Origin: Salinivibrio sp. ES.052
GTDB taxonomy: Bacteria > Pseudomonadota > Gammaproteobacteria > Enterobacterales > Vibrionaceae
Length of the DNA stretch: 64,000 nucleotides
Assembly (NCBI RefSeq): GCF_900141775.1
Contig: NZ_FSRI01000001.1
Span: 1,148,251-1,212,250 of the forward strand
Direction of reading: 5' to 3'
Shown: in pieces, positions 42,548-52,641 of the stretch
Layout of the letters: every line of letters begins with the position of its first letter
How positions within the stretch are numbered: the first letter of the stretch is position 1
Notes under the pieces: model-generated
What the model was told of the DNA's origin: nothing
Databases searched by the model: none
What the model saw: only the letters and a program-made list of their open reading frames with translations
Position numbers and translations under genes: made by a program

Positions 42548-43774
42548 TTACTGAATCACAAAGATATAGCCTTGCAGAATGATAAGATTCACGATGTCGA
42601 TAAAGAACGCACCCACAATCGGTACCACCATGAAGGCCTGAGGGGCTGGGCCAAAGCGGTTTACAATTGATCCCATATTCATCACCGCTGTGGGTGTCGC
42701 GCCCAATCCGAAGCCGCAGTGCCCGCCAGCAATCACCGCACCGGTATAATTGCTCCCCATCAATTTAAACGTCACATAGTAACTAAATAGCCCAATCACC
42801 ACCGATTGGACTGCCAGGATAATTAAAAATGGAACGGCTAAGTCGAGAATATTCCATAATTTCAGAGTCATTAACGCCATGGCCAAGAATAAAGAGAGAG
42901 AAACTGTCCCCACCATATCTATCGTTTCTGATTCAAGCTTACGGAGTTTAAACACTTCTAAGATATTTGTAACGATCACACCTAAGAATAACGCGTAAAC
43001 AAAATCAGGTACCATTAGCCATTGGATATCAAACCCACTTATCCATTCAGACAAGTGACGAGCCCCCGTGATACAGAGTAATAAAATGAAGAGGACTTCG
43101 ATCACTTTTTTGGCGGTGACTTTATCTTCTTCATTCTCATTATAGGTAACGAGTTCAGGATATTTTTCGTGAGTGGTGGTACCACGCCCATATTCAGACT
43201 CAAGTTGATGTTTATTAATCAAACGCTGGGCAACGGGACTCCCGATTATCCCGCCGATGACCAGGCCGAGAGTCGCCGAGGCCATCGCTATCTCTAAGGT
43301 ACTTTGAATCCCGTATTCTTCGGTTAAAATTTGCGCCCAAGCAGCACCCGTACCATGGCCACCAGAAAGCGTAATTGATCCTGCGACTAACCCCATAAGA
43401 GGATCTAGCCCAAGCAGTGAAGCAAAGCTAACGCCTATGGCGTTCTGAATAATAATATAAACAGACGCGATGGCGAGAAACCAAAATACTTTTAAACCAC
43501 CTTTCACCAGCTGTTTATAATTCGCCGCCAGTCCAACAGTGGCAAAAAACATCAACATAAAGGTGTTTTTTAACGGCAAATCAAACTTAAAATCGATGCC
43601 GTTATAATGAAGAAAAGATATAACACAAGCGATAATAAGCCCACCGACGATTGGCTCAGGAATATTAAACCGTTTAAGTGATGGGATTTTTGAATTAACG
43701 AAATGGCCAAGAAAAAGCACACTGATAGCAATCAAGAATGACTCTAACGCACCAATAGAATTGAGTTGATACAT
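42548..43774 (-). CDS. gltS: Sodium/glutamate symporter
   Basis: 408 residues, ten or more membrane segments. GltS signatures include NIPEPIVGGLIIACVISFLHY, GSITLSGGHGTGAAWAQIL (the first glycine-rich hairpin) and the related GAVIAGGHCGFGLGATPTAVMNM near the C-terminus. Na+-coupled glutamate import. AAGAGG lies six bases before the ATG. It is monocistronic with a strong terminator. Confidence 0.95.
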   Translation of the reverse strand: MYQLNSIGALESFLIAISVLFLGHFVNSKIPSLKRFNIPEPIVGGLIIACVISFLHYNGIDFKFDLPLKNTFMLMFFATVGLAANYKQLVKGGLKVFWFLAIASVYIIIQNAIGVSFASLLGLDPLMGLVAGSITLSGGHGTGAAWAQILTEEYGIQSTLEIAMASATLGLVIGGIIGSPVAQRLINKHQLESEYGRGTTTHEKYPELVTYNENEEDKVTAKKVIEVLFILLLCITGARHLSEWISGFDIQWLMVPDFVYALFLGVIVTNILEVFKLRKLESETIDMVGTVSLSLFLAMALMTLKLWNILDLAVPFLIILAVQSVVIGLFSYYVTFKLMGSNYTGAVIAGGHCGFGLGATPTAVMNMGSIVNRFGPAPQAFMVVPIVGAFFIDIVNLIILQGYIFVIQ

Positions 43775-44229
43775 ATAACCTCTTTGTTTCTCTCACCTCG
43801 TCATCCCTGATCGTCCAATTTAACCTTTGTTTCTACCTCATTTTATTTCGTCGTGACGTCAATGCTGGCCATCAAACCTCTACGATATTCCAGCATCCTG
43901 CTTATCGTATTAACAGCGTGACAAGAGACTAATCTCTCTATCTACGTGGCAGACCACCAGCTTGCCAATGGGCGGCACAATAGCAGAAAACCTTAAATTT
44001 GGCATCAATAATCGAACTATCTATCACGATATTGGTTTTAGTTATTGAAATATCAAGAATAAAAGGCAAGTTATCAGCAGGTCGTGCTGATTGAAAATTG
44101 CGCGCATTTTGCTCAACTTTACGTCTGTTCAGAGCTTGTTCGCCGGCGTTAAATAAACGTGGCTAGCAAAGAGACCATTGGAAAGAAATGAGAAGGCTAA
44201 AGATGGGGAGTGGAGGAATAAAGCCCAAA
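43775..44229. other. 455-base intergenic region upstream of gltS
   Basis: Contains the gltS promoter. An unstarted open frame of about 74 codons on the minus strand (43,938-44,162) reads ...NRRKVEQNARNFQSARP..., ending HWQAGGLPRR; I do not recognise it and it may be a gene remnant. AT content is higher than in the flanking genes. Confidence 0.4.
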
Positions 44230-44255
44230 CACCTTACTGATTGGGCAGTAAGGTG
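44230..44255 (-). terminator. Hairpin after the CBS-domain gene
   Basis: CACCTTACTG and CAGTAAGGTG pair perfectly over ten bases around ATTGGG, 18 bases past the stop codon. The following minus-strand sequence is only moderately T-rich (TTTGGGCTTT). Confidence 0.6.
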
Positions 44256-44273
44256 TAAGCGGGGAATTGGCGA

Positions 44274-44690
44274 TCAAACAGGGTGAGTTAAGCACTCTCC
44301 CATCTGCATACTGATTGCTCGCAGCACATCGCGACGAGTAATAATACCGACAAGTTTACCCTCATCAACCACGGGATAGAGTTTGGGTTTAGTCGGGGCC
44401 ATCATCTCTGCCAACTTAATAATACTGTCTTCCGATGACACCGCTAGGGCGTTCGTAGTCATGCAGTCGGATACCGCATGAGAATCTTGGCAGTGATAAC
44501 TATCTCGTAGTAGCTGCTGCAACATATCTTGTTCAGAAATAAATCCCACCAAGCGCTTACTTTCATCGACGACGGGTCCACCGGTTTGCTGACTACGGAG
44601 CAACTTTTCCAGCGCACTAGAAAGCGGCATGTCCGGTGAAAACGTGACAGGCCGTTTGTTCATATAATCTTTGACTGTGATCGACTCCAT
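44274..44690 (-). CDS. Tandem CBS-domain protein
   Basis: 138 residues comprising two CBS motifs: MNKRPVTFSPDMPLSSALEKLLRSQQTGGPVVDESKRLVGFISEQDML and CMTTNALAVSSEDSIIKLAEMM...LYPVVDEGKLVGIITRRDVLRAI. A stand-alone CBS pair binds adenine nucleotides and regulates an unknown partner. GGGAGG lies four bases before the chosen ATG; an in-frame ATG seven codons earlier has no such site. Confidence 0.9.
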   Translation of the reverse strand: MESITVKDYMNKRPVTFSPDMPLSSALEKLLRSQQTGGPVVDESKRLVGFISEQDMLQQLLRDSYHCQDSHAVSDCMTTNALAVSSEDSIIKLAEMMAPTKPKLYPVVDEGKLVGIITRRDVLRAISMQMGECLTHPV

Positions 44691-44828
44691 GTCGCCTCCC
44701 TTAATTGTCATGACATTATTCTGTCTTGTGCTTTAAGTGTTGTCGAAGTTCACGAAATGTCTAAATCACTTTTAACAATTTGTGTAATTGCGCAAACCAA
44801 TCACTGTCCCACTCTATTTGTCGGATAA

Positions 44829-45659
44829 CTACCAACCCAATAGAGGGTACAATTCCCCTGATTTTACCGTCCTGTGCGCATTATCGATGGTGCCATCTTG
44901 AGCCCATTCGGCGATGACGGGCCGAATAATTTCCCGAGTCGTCTGCCAATCTTGGCCTGGTTTCACAGTATCTAGGTACAACAGCTGCAGTAATAAACTA
45001 TCTAGGCCAGTCAGTAGCTGTTCAGGCGTTTGATCATTGAAAATAGAGGGAAATACACGATCATCGTCATTAGGTAGCCCCATGACTTGTGTGAGCTCTT
45101 CCACGACACAAGCGACTAACTTCCCTTTTGAGCGCGCTAAATCAACAGGGATCACCACCGCGGCATAACGAATCACACCTTGCTCATCCACTTTAAAGTT
45201 GGCGGCGCATACCGCATTTTTTAACGGTGTGACATCTGATGTCGCAAACTGTGTTCGAGCGTCGTCTAAAAAGCGAGCATGATTTGTAAATACAATCGAC
45301 AAATTTGCACGTTGGGGGATATCCGTCGAGATAAAATCCACCCCTGTAATGTTGCGCAAATGGGTAAGGTGATACGACACTAAATTATCATGCAGTTCAC
45401 TTTCATTAATCGGATGAGCAACATGATAACGAATAGGAGACTGCCATTTGCGAATACCGTGCTCTCCTTCAATGTATTCACTTTTAAATGCAATCCGATA
45501 GAAGGCATCAAGGATGTATTCAGGCGCTTGCCACGCCTGCCCATTAGCGTGAGCCGATCCCACCCACACGCATCCTAATAAAATCAAACTCTGCCACCAT
45601 CGACGATACACGGCATCACTCCCAGCATTAATCGCTTTATTGAGCATAGTCGCAAACAA
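44829..45659 (-). CDS. DUF2927 family exported protein
   Basis: 276 residues if started at a TTG that has GGAGA nine bases upstream; an ATG four codons later is the alternative. A signal-peptide-like segment (WWQSLILLGCVWVGSAHA) ends near residue 38. The body, YILDAFYRIAFKSEY...WQSPIRYHV and LVACVVEELTQVMGLPNDDD...SIFND, fits DUF2927, whose CxxEE(L/I)xQxxGLxND pattern resembles a degenerate metalloprotease site (Glu-Glu rather than His-Glu-x-x-His). Function unknown. It is divergent from the M4 protease gene. Confidence 0.7.
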   Translation of the reverse strand: MFATMLNKAINAGSDAVYRRWWQSLILLGCVWVGSAHANGQAWQAPEYILDAFYRIAFKSEYIEGEHGIRKWQSPIRYHVAHPINESELHDNLVSYHLTHLRNITGVDFISTDIPQRANLSIVFTNHARFLDDARTQFATSDVTPLKNAVCAANFKVDEQGVIRYAAVVIPVDLARSKGKLVACVVEELTQVMGLPNDDDRVFPSIFNDQTPEQLLTGLDSLLLQLLYLDTVKPGQDWQTTREIIRPVIAEWAQDGTIDNAHRTVKSGELYPLLGW

Positions 45660-45871
45660 AGAATATTGTCTCCATTCTGGCTACAACTATGGCGATGGGG
45701 CCAATAATAACAGTACCTGAATTCCTATGCCCTATAGGAAAATCTGGAAGGGTTATCCCATTTTTCTAGACAGGCTTTGAACCAGATCCGCACTCTAGCA
45801 TTGATCAGATTTCACACTTCAAGCGCCTGTGGATAGTAAGCAACAATCTTTCACGCTGTAACGAGGATACT

Positions 45872-47884
45872 ATGCGTAAAACGCTACTTGCTTTAACCCT
45901 TCCATTGGCGATATCAGCCCAGGCCGCCAATGTGGTCGACGCATCAAGCTTAGATTTGAGCGCCGCATTAAACGATAATCCATCACGGGCAATGATGGCC
46001 TCAACGCCGGCACTCAGCTTTCGTGAACAATCACGCCTTCAAATAGATAATAAAACCTTAGTGCGCAAGCAGCAGCTGCATCATGGTGTCCCCGTTTATG
46101 GTTATTCGGTAGTCGAAAATACCGCCGCACGCGGCTTTGCGCCAAGCGTAGATGGTGACGTTGTCACTGGCATTGAGCAAGATCTTGGTAGTACCTTGCC
46201 GATGATTAATCAGCAACAAGCCATCGCCATCGCCATTGCTCAGGGCCAAACAGGCCAAAGCAATCGCCACTTTCACCAAACAGATGCAAACACCGATTTA
46301 CTGATTTGGCTGGATGAACAACAAACAGCACGCCTCGTCTACAAGATTGATTATCTCGCCAGTGATAATGGCCAGCCCTCTCGCCCGATCAAAATTATTG
46401 ATGCGAAATCTGGCGATATTCTAGATAGCTGGGAAGGCATCGCCCATCTTGACGCTGGCGGTCCTGGTGGTAACCAAAAAAGTGGTCGCTTCAACTTCGG
46501 CCCCAATACCCAACTAGGCAGCTTTCAAGTCAACCGCTCCTGCCAGATGGACAGCCCGAATGTGATGACACTAAACATGGATAACCGCGAGTGGGGCGGA
46601 AACCTTCATCAGTTTAATTGCCCGCAAAACACTTATCGTCAAGTTAATGGTGCGTATGCACCGATGAATGATGCGCAGTTTTTTGGTCAGAAAGTATTTG
46701 ATATGTACCAAGACTGGCTTGGCATTCGCCCTATCAGGCAAAAACTCACTATGCGCGTCCACTACGGCCAAGGTTATGGCAATGCGTTCTGGGATGGTCA
46801 GCAAATGACTTTTGGCGACGGTAATCGCAGCATGTATCCCCTAACCACTTGGGATGTGATTGCTCACGAAGTGAGCCATGGTTTTACCGAGCAAAACTCA
46901 GGGCTTGAGTACCGAGGCATGTCCGGTGGCATGAATGAGTCTTTCTCGGATGTCGCTGCAGCCGCCCTGGGTCAGTATGTGTTTGGCGAGTTTAACTGGA
47001 AAATGGGTGAAGATGTGATGAAGCATAGCGAGGCGATGCGTTATTTCATCAATCCAAGCCAAGATGGACGCTCGATAGGTCATGTGAATCGCTACTACTC
47101 TGGCATTGATGTGCACTTTAGTTCTGGCATTTTCAATAAAGCCTTTTATCATCTCGCCACCAGCGAACAATGGAACATCAAAAAAGCTTTTAAGGCATAT
47201 GCGACAGCGAACCAGCTTTATTGGCGTCCCAATGCCAGCTTCCAGCAAGGCGCTGAAGGCATCTGTGAAGCGGCAAAAGCGTTAAACTACCCAGCCGGCG
47301 CAGTCAGCCAAGCCTTTGCTGAAGTAGGTATTCAAACTCAGGGCTGCCAAGGTTCAGGAGGAAACCCCAAGCCGGATCCAGAGCCACAACCTGAGCCAGA
47401 AGTGATACCACTTAGTATCGACCAGCCGGTACAAATCCAAGGAAATGCGGGTAACGCTTATCAGTTCGTGGTCCAAAATGCACCTCGCGGTACGGTTTGG
47501 TTACAAACCTATCGCGGACACGGAGAGGTCGATTTGTATGCCGCGGTGGGTCGTCCCGCTACCGTCAATGACAACGACTGTGCCTCAACGAACGCGGGCA
47601 ATGAAGAATACTGTGGTTTTAGCCAAATTCAAGGGATGGATTTATATGTCACGGTTGTTGGCGCACATGATTATGCCACCAACGTTTTAGCGCGTCTTGA
47701 CGATCGCAGGGTTGAGACTAACCGCTGTACCAACATGCCAAGTTGGGGAGGATACAACTACTACCCAGCAGGTATCACTGTTCAGTATCAAGGGCATATG
47801 TTCCAAGCTTCACAAGACAATTGGGGCATCGACCCGTTCACTAACCAATGGGTTTGGCAGTATCAAGGCAGCTGCCAAGGTTAA
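45872..47884 (+). CDS. M4 family metalloprotease (vibriolysin/thermolysin-like), secreted
   Basis: 670 residues. Signal peptide MRKTLLALTLPLAISAQA, an FTP/propeptide region to about 195, then the thermolysin-type catalytic domain with HEVSH at 332-336 (zinc ligands), Glu in GGMNESFSD at about 356 and the catalytic His region VHFSSGIFNKAFYHL. A Pro/Glu linker (PKPDPEPQPEPEV) leads to a PPC domain (about 515-600) and a terminal WGGYNYYPAGITVQYQGHMF...W segment resembling a chitin-binding CBM5/12 module. Related Vibrio proteases degrade elastin, mucin and peptides outside the cell. GAGGATAC precedes the ATG. Confidence 0.92.
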   Translation: MRKTLLALTLPLAISAQAANVVDASSLDLSAALNDNPSRAMMASTPALSFREQSRLQIDNKTLVRKQQLHHGVPVYGYSVVENTAARGFAPSVDGDVVTGIEQDLGSTLPMINQQQAIAIAIAQGQTGQSNRHFHQTDANTDLLIWLDEQQTARLVYKIDYLASDNGQPSRPIKIIDAKSGDILDSWEGIAHLDAGGPGGNQKSGRFNFGPNTQLGSFQVNRSCQMDSPNVMTLNMDNREWGGNLHQFNCPQNTYRQVNGAYAPMNDAQFFGQKVFDMYQDWLGIRPIRQKLTMRVHYGQGYGNAFWDGQQMTFGDGNRSMYPLTTWDVIAHEVSHGFTEQNSGLEYRGMSGGMNESFSDVAAAALGQYVFGEFNWKMGEDVMKHSEAMRYFINPSQDGRSIGHVNRYYSGIDVHFSSGIFNKAFYHLATSEQWNIKKAFKAYATANQLYWRPNASFQQGAEGICEAAKALNYPAGAVSQAFAEVGIQTQGCQGSGGNPKPDPEPQPEPEVIPLSIDQPVQIQGNAGNAYQFVVQNAPRGTVWLQTYRGHGEVDLYAAVGRPATVNDNDCASTNAGNEEYCGFSQIQGMDLYVTVVGAHDYATNVLARLDDRRVETNRCTNMPSWGGYNYYPAGITVQYQGHMFQASQDNWGIDPFTNQWVWQYQGSCQG

Positions 47885-47892
47885 CTCTCATC

Positions 47893-47915
47893 GCGGTCGG
47901 CACAATCCCGGCCGC
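47893..47915 (+). terminator. Terminator after the M4 protease gene
   Basis: GCGGTCGG and CCGGCCGC pair with one wobble around CACAATC; short T-run (TTTAT). Confidence 0.65.
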
Positions 47916-48065
47916 TTTATGATTATCTCCATCGTCAAGGGTTACGCCAGTACTGTGATCCGACCGCGATTATTCCTGACATCTTTTTATCGCATTCGCA
48001 TTACTATGTATTTGCATCTATGTTAATGATTATTAGTGAATAATTAAGACACATGGATACGGTTG

Positions 48066-49865
48066 ATGCGAATAACTCCTTTCTCTTCAGTTTGGCACTG
48101 GCGTAGTCTCGTCGCGCTCTCACTCCTCATCCCCGCCGCCGTTTGGGCCGCAGAAACAGGTACGTCTTCGATTCACTCTCCCACCATGATCATGGGATTG
48201 CTAGGAGGGTTAGCGCTCTTCTTGTATGGCATGGACAAAATGTCTAATGCACTTAAAAATGCCGCTGGGAGTCGCTTAAAAACACTGTTAGCCAAACTCA
48301 CCACGAATCGTATCGCGGGTGTCTTTACCGGTGCCGGCGTCACCGCGACCATTCAATCTTCCTCGGTCACGACCGTCCTTTTGATTGGCTTTATTTCTGC
48401 TGGTTTAATGTCACTTGCTCAAGCCACTGGCGTGATCATGGGCGCCAATATTGGCACAACAGTCACTGCGCAGATTGTCGCCTTCAAAATCACACAAGCT
48501 GCTTACCTCATGGTCGCCATTGGCTTTTTAGTTCAATTCACCGCGCAAGCCGATAAAACCAAGCAATACGGTAAAATGCTGTTCGGGTTAGGGTTGATCT
48601 TTACTGGCATGAATGTGATGAGTGAGGCGATGTCACCTCTGCGCGATTATCAGCCCTTTATCGATGCCATGGCGAAAATGCACAATCCTTTCTTCGCTAT
48701 TTTACTTGCCACTTTATTTACCGCGTTAGTGCAGTCTTCTTCTGCCACAACTGGGATTGTGATCGTATTGGCGGGACAAGGCTTTATTTCATTAGAAAGC
48801 GGGATAGCACTCGCCATGGGCGCTAACGTAGGGACCTGTGTCACGGCCTTGTTAGCCGCCATTGGTAAATCGCGTGAATCGAAGCAAACCGCTAGCGTAC
48901 ATATTCTCTTCAATGTTATCGGGGTGTTGATTTGGTTGCCCTTGATCAGCGTCTTAAGTGACTGGAGTATTGCTCTATCTCCTAGTCACCCCGATCTGAC
49001 GGGGGTTGAGCGATTAGGTGCAGAGCTTCCACGTCAAATCGCCAATGCCAATACCTTATTCAACGTTGTGAATACACTGATCATGCTACCTTTTGTTGGC
49101 GGCTTCGTATGGTTAGCAAAAAAAATCGTGCCTAAAACATACAAGCCGACTGTTAGCGAGCTCCCGATAGTTTCACCAAAATATCTGTCGAAAGAACTGT
49201 TGATGACCCCCGATATTGCAATGGATCAGGCGCAACTTGAGATAGGCCGAGTCGGTCGTCGGGTCTGTAACATGATGCACACGCTTCCACCGTTAACCTC
49301 CAAACTGGCGGCACCGGAAGAACAAGAGATCGCGGTACAAGCACTAGAGAAAATCGATGATCTTGAGCACCAAGTTGATATTTTACATGGTCATATTTTG
49401 TTTTATCTGGGGCATCTGCGCAAAGAGCCGCTGACTGAAGCTCAAAGCAATCGCCAGATTGCGTTAATCAGTATCACAGACCAACTTGAAAGCATTGCTG
49501 ATCTCATTGCCGACACCTTAGTACCGATTATGGATAAATCACTGCATGCGGAAATCAATATCAGCCATGAAATGCGCACGACCTTGGATGAAATCCAAGA
49601 TAAAGTAACACACGCGTTACTTGATAGCGTGAATGCGATTCGACGTGGTGATAATAAACGAGCCAAGCAAGTACTACATACCAAACGTGCGCTGAACGCT
49701 TTGCTAGATAAAGTGTTAGCCCATCAGGCAGAACGGCTGGTTGAGCATGATGCCAATCGCTTACAGCTATTTAGTGTCGAAATGGAGTGGACCGAGTCGT
49801 TGAAGCGGGTGTACACAGTGACAAAACGGATTGCCAAAATACACCTGAGAGGAAAAGAAGCATAA
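48066..49865 (+). CDS. Na/Pi cotransporter family protein with PhoU-like tail
   Basis: 599 residues. The opening ends in a cleavable-looking segment (VAWAAE), followed by two PF02690 repeats: LALFLYGMDKMSNALKNAAG..IQSSSVTTVLLIGFI and FTALVQSSSATTGIVIVLA, each with the QSSS motif that binds Na+ and phosphate. The last 200 residues are PhoU-like helices. V. cholerae NptA is a phosphate importer of this superfamily, but without the PhoU part. The ATG is directly after a TTG, with GGA eight bases upstream. Confidence 0.88.
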   Translation: MRITPFSSVWHWRSLVALSLLIPAAVWAAETGTSSIHSPTMIMGLLGGLALFLYGMDKMSNALKNAAGSRLKTLLAKLTTNRIAGVFTGAGVTATIQSSSVTTVLLIGFISAGLMSLAQATGVIMGANIGTTVTAQIVAFKITQAAYLMVAIGFLVQFTAQADKTKQYGKMLFGLGLIFTGMNVMSEAMSPLRDYQPFIDAMAKMHNPFFAILLATLFTALVQSSSATTGIVIVLAGQGFISLESGIALAMGANVGTCVTALLAAIGKSRESKQTASVHILFNVIGVLIWLPLISVLSDWSIALSPSHPDLTGVERLGAELPRQIANANTLFNVVNTLIMLPFVGGFVWLAKKIVPKTYKPTVSELPIVSPKYLSKELLMTPDIAMDQAQLEIGRVGRRVCNMMHTLPPLTSKLAAPEEQEIAVQALEKIDDLEHQVDILHGHILFYLGHLRKEPLTEAQSNRQIALISITDQLESIADLIADTLVPIMDKSLHAEINISHEMRTTLDEIQDKVTHALLDSVNAIRRGDNKRAKQVLHTKRALNALLDKVLAHQAERLVEHDANRLQLFSVEMEWTESLKRVYTVTKRIAKIHLRGKEA

Positions 49866-49904
49866 TGCTGAATGAGTAACTAATAACAAAAATAAAACGG
49901 AACC

Positions 49905-49924
49905 AAGCCCTAATTTTTGGGCTT
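49905..49924 (+). terminator. Weak hairpin after the Na/Pi gene
   Basis: AAGCCC and GGGCTT pair around an eight-base T-rich loop; no clear T-run follows. Confidence 0.4.
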
Positions 49925-49989
49925 AATAATCCAATGCTGCCTGTAAAATCGTTATAACGGCTCCGCCTAAATCAATCTAGGAGCCTGAA

Positions 49990-52419
49990 ATGTCTACACT
50001 ATTCCCTTCACGACCCAAACCGTTATCGGCGCTAGTGGCGCTCACCGTGCTCAGTAGCACCAGTGCATGGGCTGACGCCCAGTGTAATATTGCCGATTTA
50101 GCGGCGAGCCACACCCCCGTACAAGCGATCATGAGTGCCGACCGCAGTTGTTTTACCAGCTGGTACGACACCACATCCATTCGTTATAACAGCGTCTATC
50201 AAGAAGATTTTGTCAGCAAAGTGGCACAACGCTTGTCACAAACCGTAGCCAATTATCAGGGTGAAGCAGCCCAAGCACGCCAAATCGCTAACCTGGCTGA
50301 ATATGTGCGCGCGGCCTACTATGTCCGTTTTTATGCTGATACAACGAACGCCGACTTTTCCGACACACTAGATGACCGCCTTGCGGGTGCTATACAAGCA
50401 TTCCTACGCTCGCCTTATGCCACCGCCAAAGGTGACGCTCAGACCGATGCATTACACGGTTTAACGCTAATGGCCGATAGCATTAAGCGCTTACCGAAAA
50501 CCTTAGATTTACAAATTCAGCTACTTGAAAACCTCAAGCAAGATCGCTTATCTGAACGCCGTTACGCTGACGCACTCAACAACCTTTTCCGCGCGATGGC
50601 CGGTCACCAGTCTCGTCAAGTCTTTTACGATGTGCTAGCCGCCGATCTCTCCTTGATTGACCGCCTCTATCAATTTGTGGTGGACAACCCAGCGTTGTCA
50701 GACAGCGACCATGGTGCATTATTGGTATCTAATACCGTCCGTGAAATGGGCCGTCTATTAATCGCCCCACAAGCCAGCGTGAGAGAGCGTGTGATTAGCC
50801 ATTATCGCGACCTTTTGCCACGTTTCCCGCTGGGCGGTAAAAACGACGCGGTTTGGGTTGGCATGGTGGAAATGGTGGATGCTTACGCCCCCGACAAAAT
50901 GGCCGAATTAGGTCTGTCTGATGCAAAAGCAACACTGGAAGCTAAAGTGGTACCTTATCGCCACCAATGTGACGGCCCTGCAATCATTCGCTCACAAAGC
51001 ATGACACAAGCACAATCTCAACAAGCGTGTGAGAGCCTGCACCAAAAAGAAGTCGCCTTCCATCAAACCGTGAACTCCGGCTATCAAGCGGTAACGGATG
51101 ATCTGAACGACAGCGTTGAAGTGGTGGTATTTGATAATCCCACAGATTACAAAACCTATTCATCATTCTTGTTTGGCAACTCAACCGATAATGGCGGCCA
51201 ATACTTAGAAGGCAACCCCGCCGAACCAGACAACCAAGCCCGTTTTATCGCGTACCGGAATGACAACGGCCAATCGCTTTCGATTTGGAACCTCGAACAC
51301 GAGTACGTTCATTATCTCGACGGCCGATTTAACATGTACGGCGACTTTAACGACGTACTTCGCCACGGCCATACCGTGTGGTGGCTAGAAGGCTTTGCGG
51401 AATACATGGCCCATGGTGATGACTATGCCGAAGCAATACGCTTGGGCAAAGAAGGCGGCTATTCACTCAGTGACGTTTTTGCCACCACCTATCAGCATGA
51501 TGTGAACCGCGTGTATCGCTGGGGATACTTGGCCGTCCGCTTCCTCTTTGAGCAGCATCCAGAAGCAGTTGATACCTTGCTTGCAGCAGGACGTACAGGA
51601 AAGTTCGAGCAGTGGGCAAATTTAGTCAAAGACTATGGTCATCGCTATGACAACGCATTCGCGCAGTGGCTGACCACTCTGGAAGACACCGATAACGGTG
51701 AGCCACCTCGTCCTGATCCCGAGCCAGATCAGCCAGAAGTAACAACACTGTCTCTAGGCCAGACCGTCACCATTAGCGGACAAGCGTACAGTGAGCATCT
51801 GTATCAGATTGATATTGCCCAGCCTGCCAATGCGCTTACATTTAGCATTGAGGGGCAAGGAAACGCGGATCTCTACGTGGCCAAAGGTCGCCAAGCGCAC
51901 TATTACGATTTTGATGCCACCGAGTGGAATCCAACCAGTCATGAAACCGTGACGCTTAATGATGTAGAACCAGGCCGCTATACCTTAAGTGTCACCGGAC
52001 GCGGTGACTTTACCGATGTCACAGTCGCGGTCAATGCTGAAGGCCAAGTGCAACCTGAGCCAACCCCAGAACCACAGCCAGAAACACCGGCTGGCACCGA
52101 TGACTTGCGCCCAACGCAACTGAACGTCGCCAGCCCTAATAGCATCAGCGTCTATCAACGTCGTTACCTGTATGCCGATGTGCCTAAAGGCGCGACCAAG
52201 GCCCAAGTGTGGGTCATGGCCGATGGTGACGCGGGCGACGTGAGCGTATTCGCTGCTGAAGATTACTGGCCAACACAAGCGCAAAACCACGCCGCCTCTG
52301 AAGTGCCAGGGAGCAACCAGTACATCGAAGTCGATTTAAGCGATCAGCAACGTCTGCACTTGCTACTCGCTGGCGACGGGAGCCGAAGCCAAACCGATGT
52401 GCGTGTTTATTTTCGTTAA
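49990..52419 (+). CDS. M9 family microbial collagenase, secreted
   Basis: 809 residues. Signal peptide ending at SSTSAWA, an N-terminal helical activator region, and the M9 peptidase with NLEHEYVHYLDGRF (HEYVH at 437-441) and the downstream zinc-ligand Glu in WWLEGFAEYMA. After about residue 570 a proline-rich linker leads to one PPC domain (TLSLGQTVTISGQAYSEHLYQIDI) and a second PPC-like domain to the end. Secreted zinc collagenase degrading collagen or gelatin. AGGAG lies eight bases before the ATG. The stop codon is inside a 7-bp tandem repeat. Confidence 0.92.
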   Translation: MSTLFPSRPKPLSALVALTVLSSTSAWADAQCNIADLAASHTPVQAIMSADRSCFTSWYDTTSIRYNSVYQEDFVSKVAQRLSQTVANYQGEAAQARQIANLAEYVRAAYYVRFYADTTNADFSDTLDDRLAGAIQAFLRSPYATAKGDAQTDALHGLTLMADSIKRLPKTLDLQIQLLENLKQDRLSERRYADALNNLFRAMAGHQSRQVFYDVLAADLSLIDRLYQFVVDNPALSDSDHGALLVSNTVREMGRLLIAPQASVRERVISHYRDLLPRFPLGGKNDAVWVGMVEMVDAYAPDKMAELGLSDAKATLEAKVVPYRHQCDGPAIIRSQSMTQAQSQQACESLHQKEVAFHQTVNSGYQAVTDDLNDSVEVVVFDNPTDYKTYSSFLFGNSTDNGGQYLEGNPAEPDNQARFIAYRNDNGQSLSIWNLEHEYVHYLDGRFNMYGDFNDVLRHGHTVWWLEGFAEYMAHGDDYAEAIRLGKEGGYSLSDVFATTYQHDVNRVYRWGYLAVRFLFEQHPEAVDTLLAAGRTGKFEQWANLVKDYGHRYDNAFAQWLTTLEDTDNGEPPRPDPEPDQPEVTTLSLGQTVTISGQAYSEHLYQIDIAQPANALTFSIEGQGNADLYVAKGRQAHYYDFDATEWNPTSHETVTLNDVEPGRYTLSVTGRGDFTDVTVAVNAEGQVQPEPTPEPQPETPAGTDDLRPTQLNVASPNSISVYQRRYLYADVPKGATKAQVWVMADGDAGDVSVFAAEDYWPTQAQNHAASEVPGSNQYIEVDLSDQQRLHLLLAGDGSRSQTDVRVYFR

Positions 52420-52464
52420 GCGTTAAGCGTTAAGCTTTAAGCTTTAAGCTTTAAGCTTTAAGCA
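52416..52464. repeat. Seven tandem copies of a 7-bp unit at the collagenase stop codon
   Basis: TTAAGCG (x2), TTAAGCT (x4), TTAAGCA (x1), 49 bases. The first copy contains the TAA stop of the collagenase. Copy-number change would not alter the protein; it does change the spacing to the terminator. Confidence 0.9.
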
Positions 52465-52474
52465 CCATGTTATT

Positions 52475-52501
52475 AAGCGCCACCGCCGAGTGGCGCTTTT
52501 C
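52475..52501 (+). terminator. Terminator after the collagenase gene
   Basis: AAGCGCCAC-CGCCGA-GTGGCGCTT stem followed by a T-run. Confidence 0.9.
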
Positions 52502-52641
52502 TTTGATAGCCATAGAAAGGGAAAAGAATAGAAAGAGGAAAAACGCTCAAGGGATAATTTCTGTTTTCACTCTCTCACAACCTGAGATAATGCCGCAATG
52601 ACTGCCCTTGTATCGCTGTTCAGGAGTAATAAGGAGAAACC

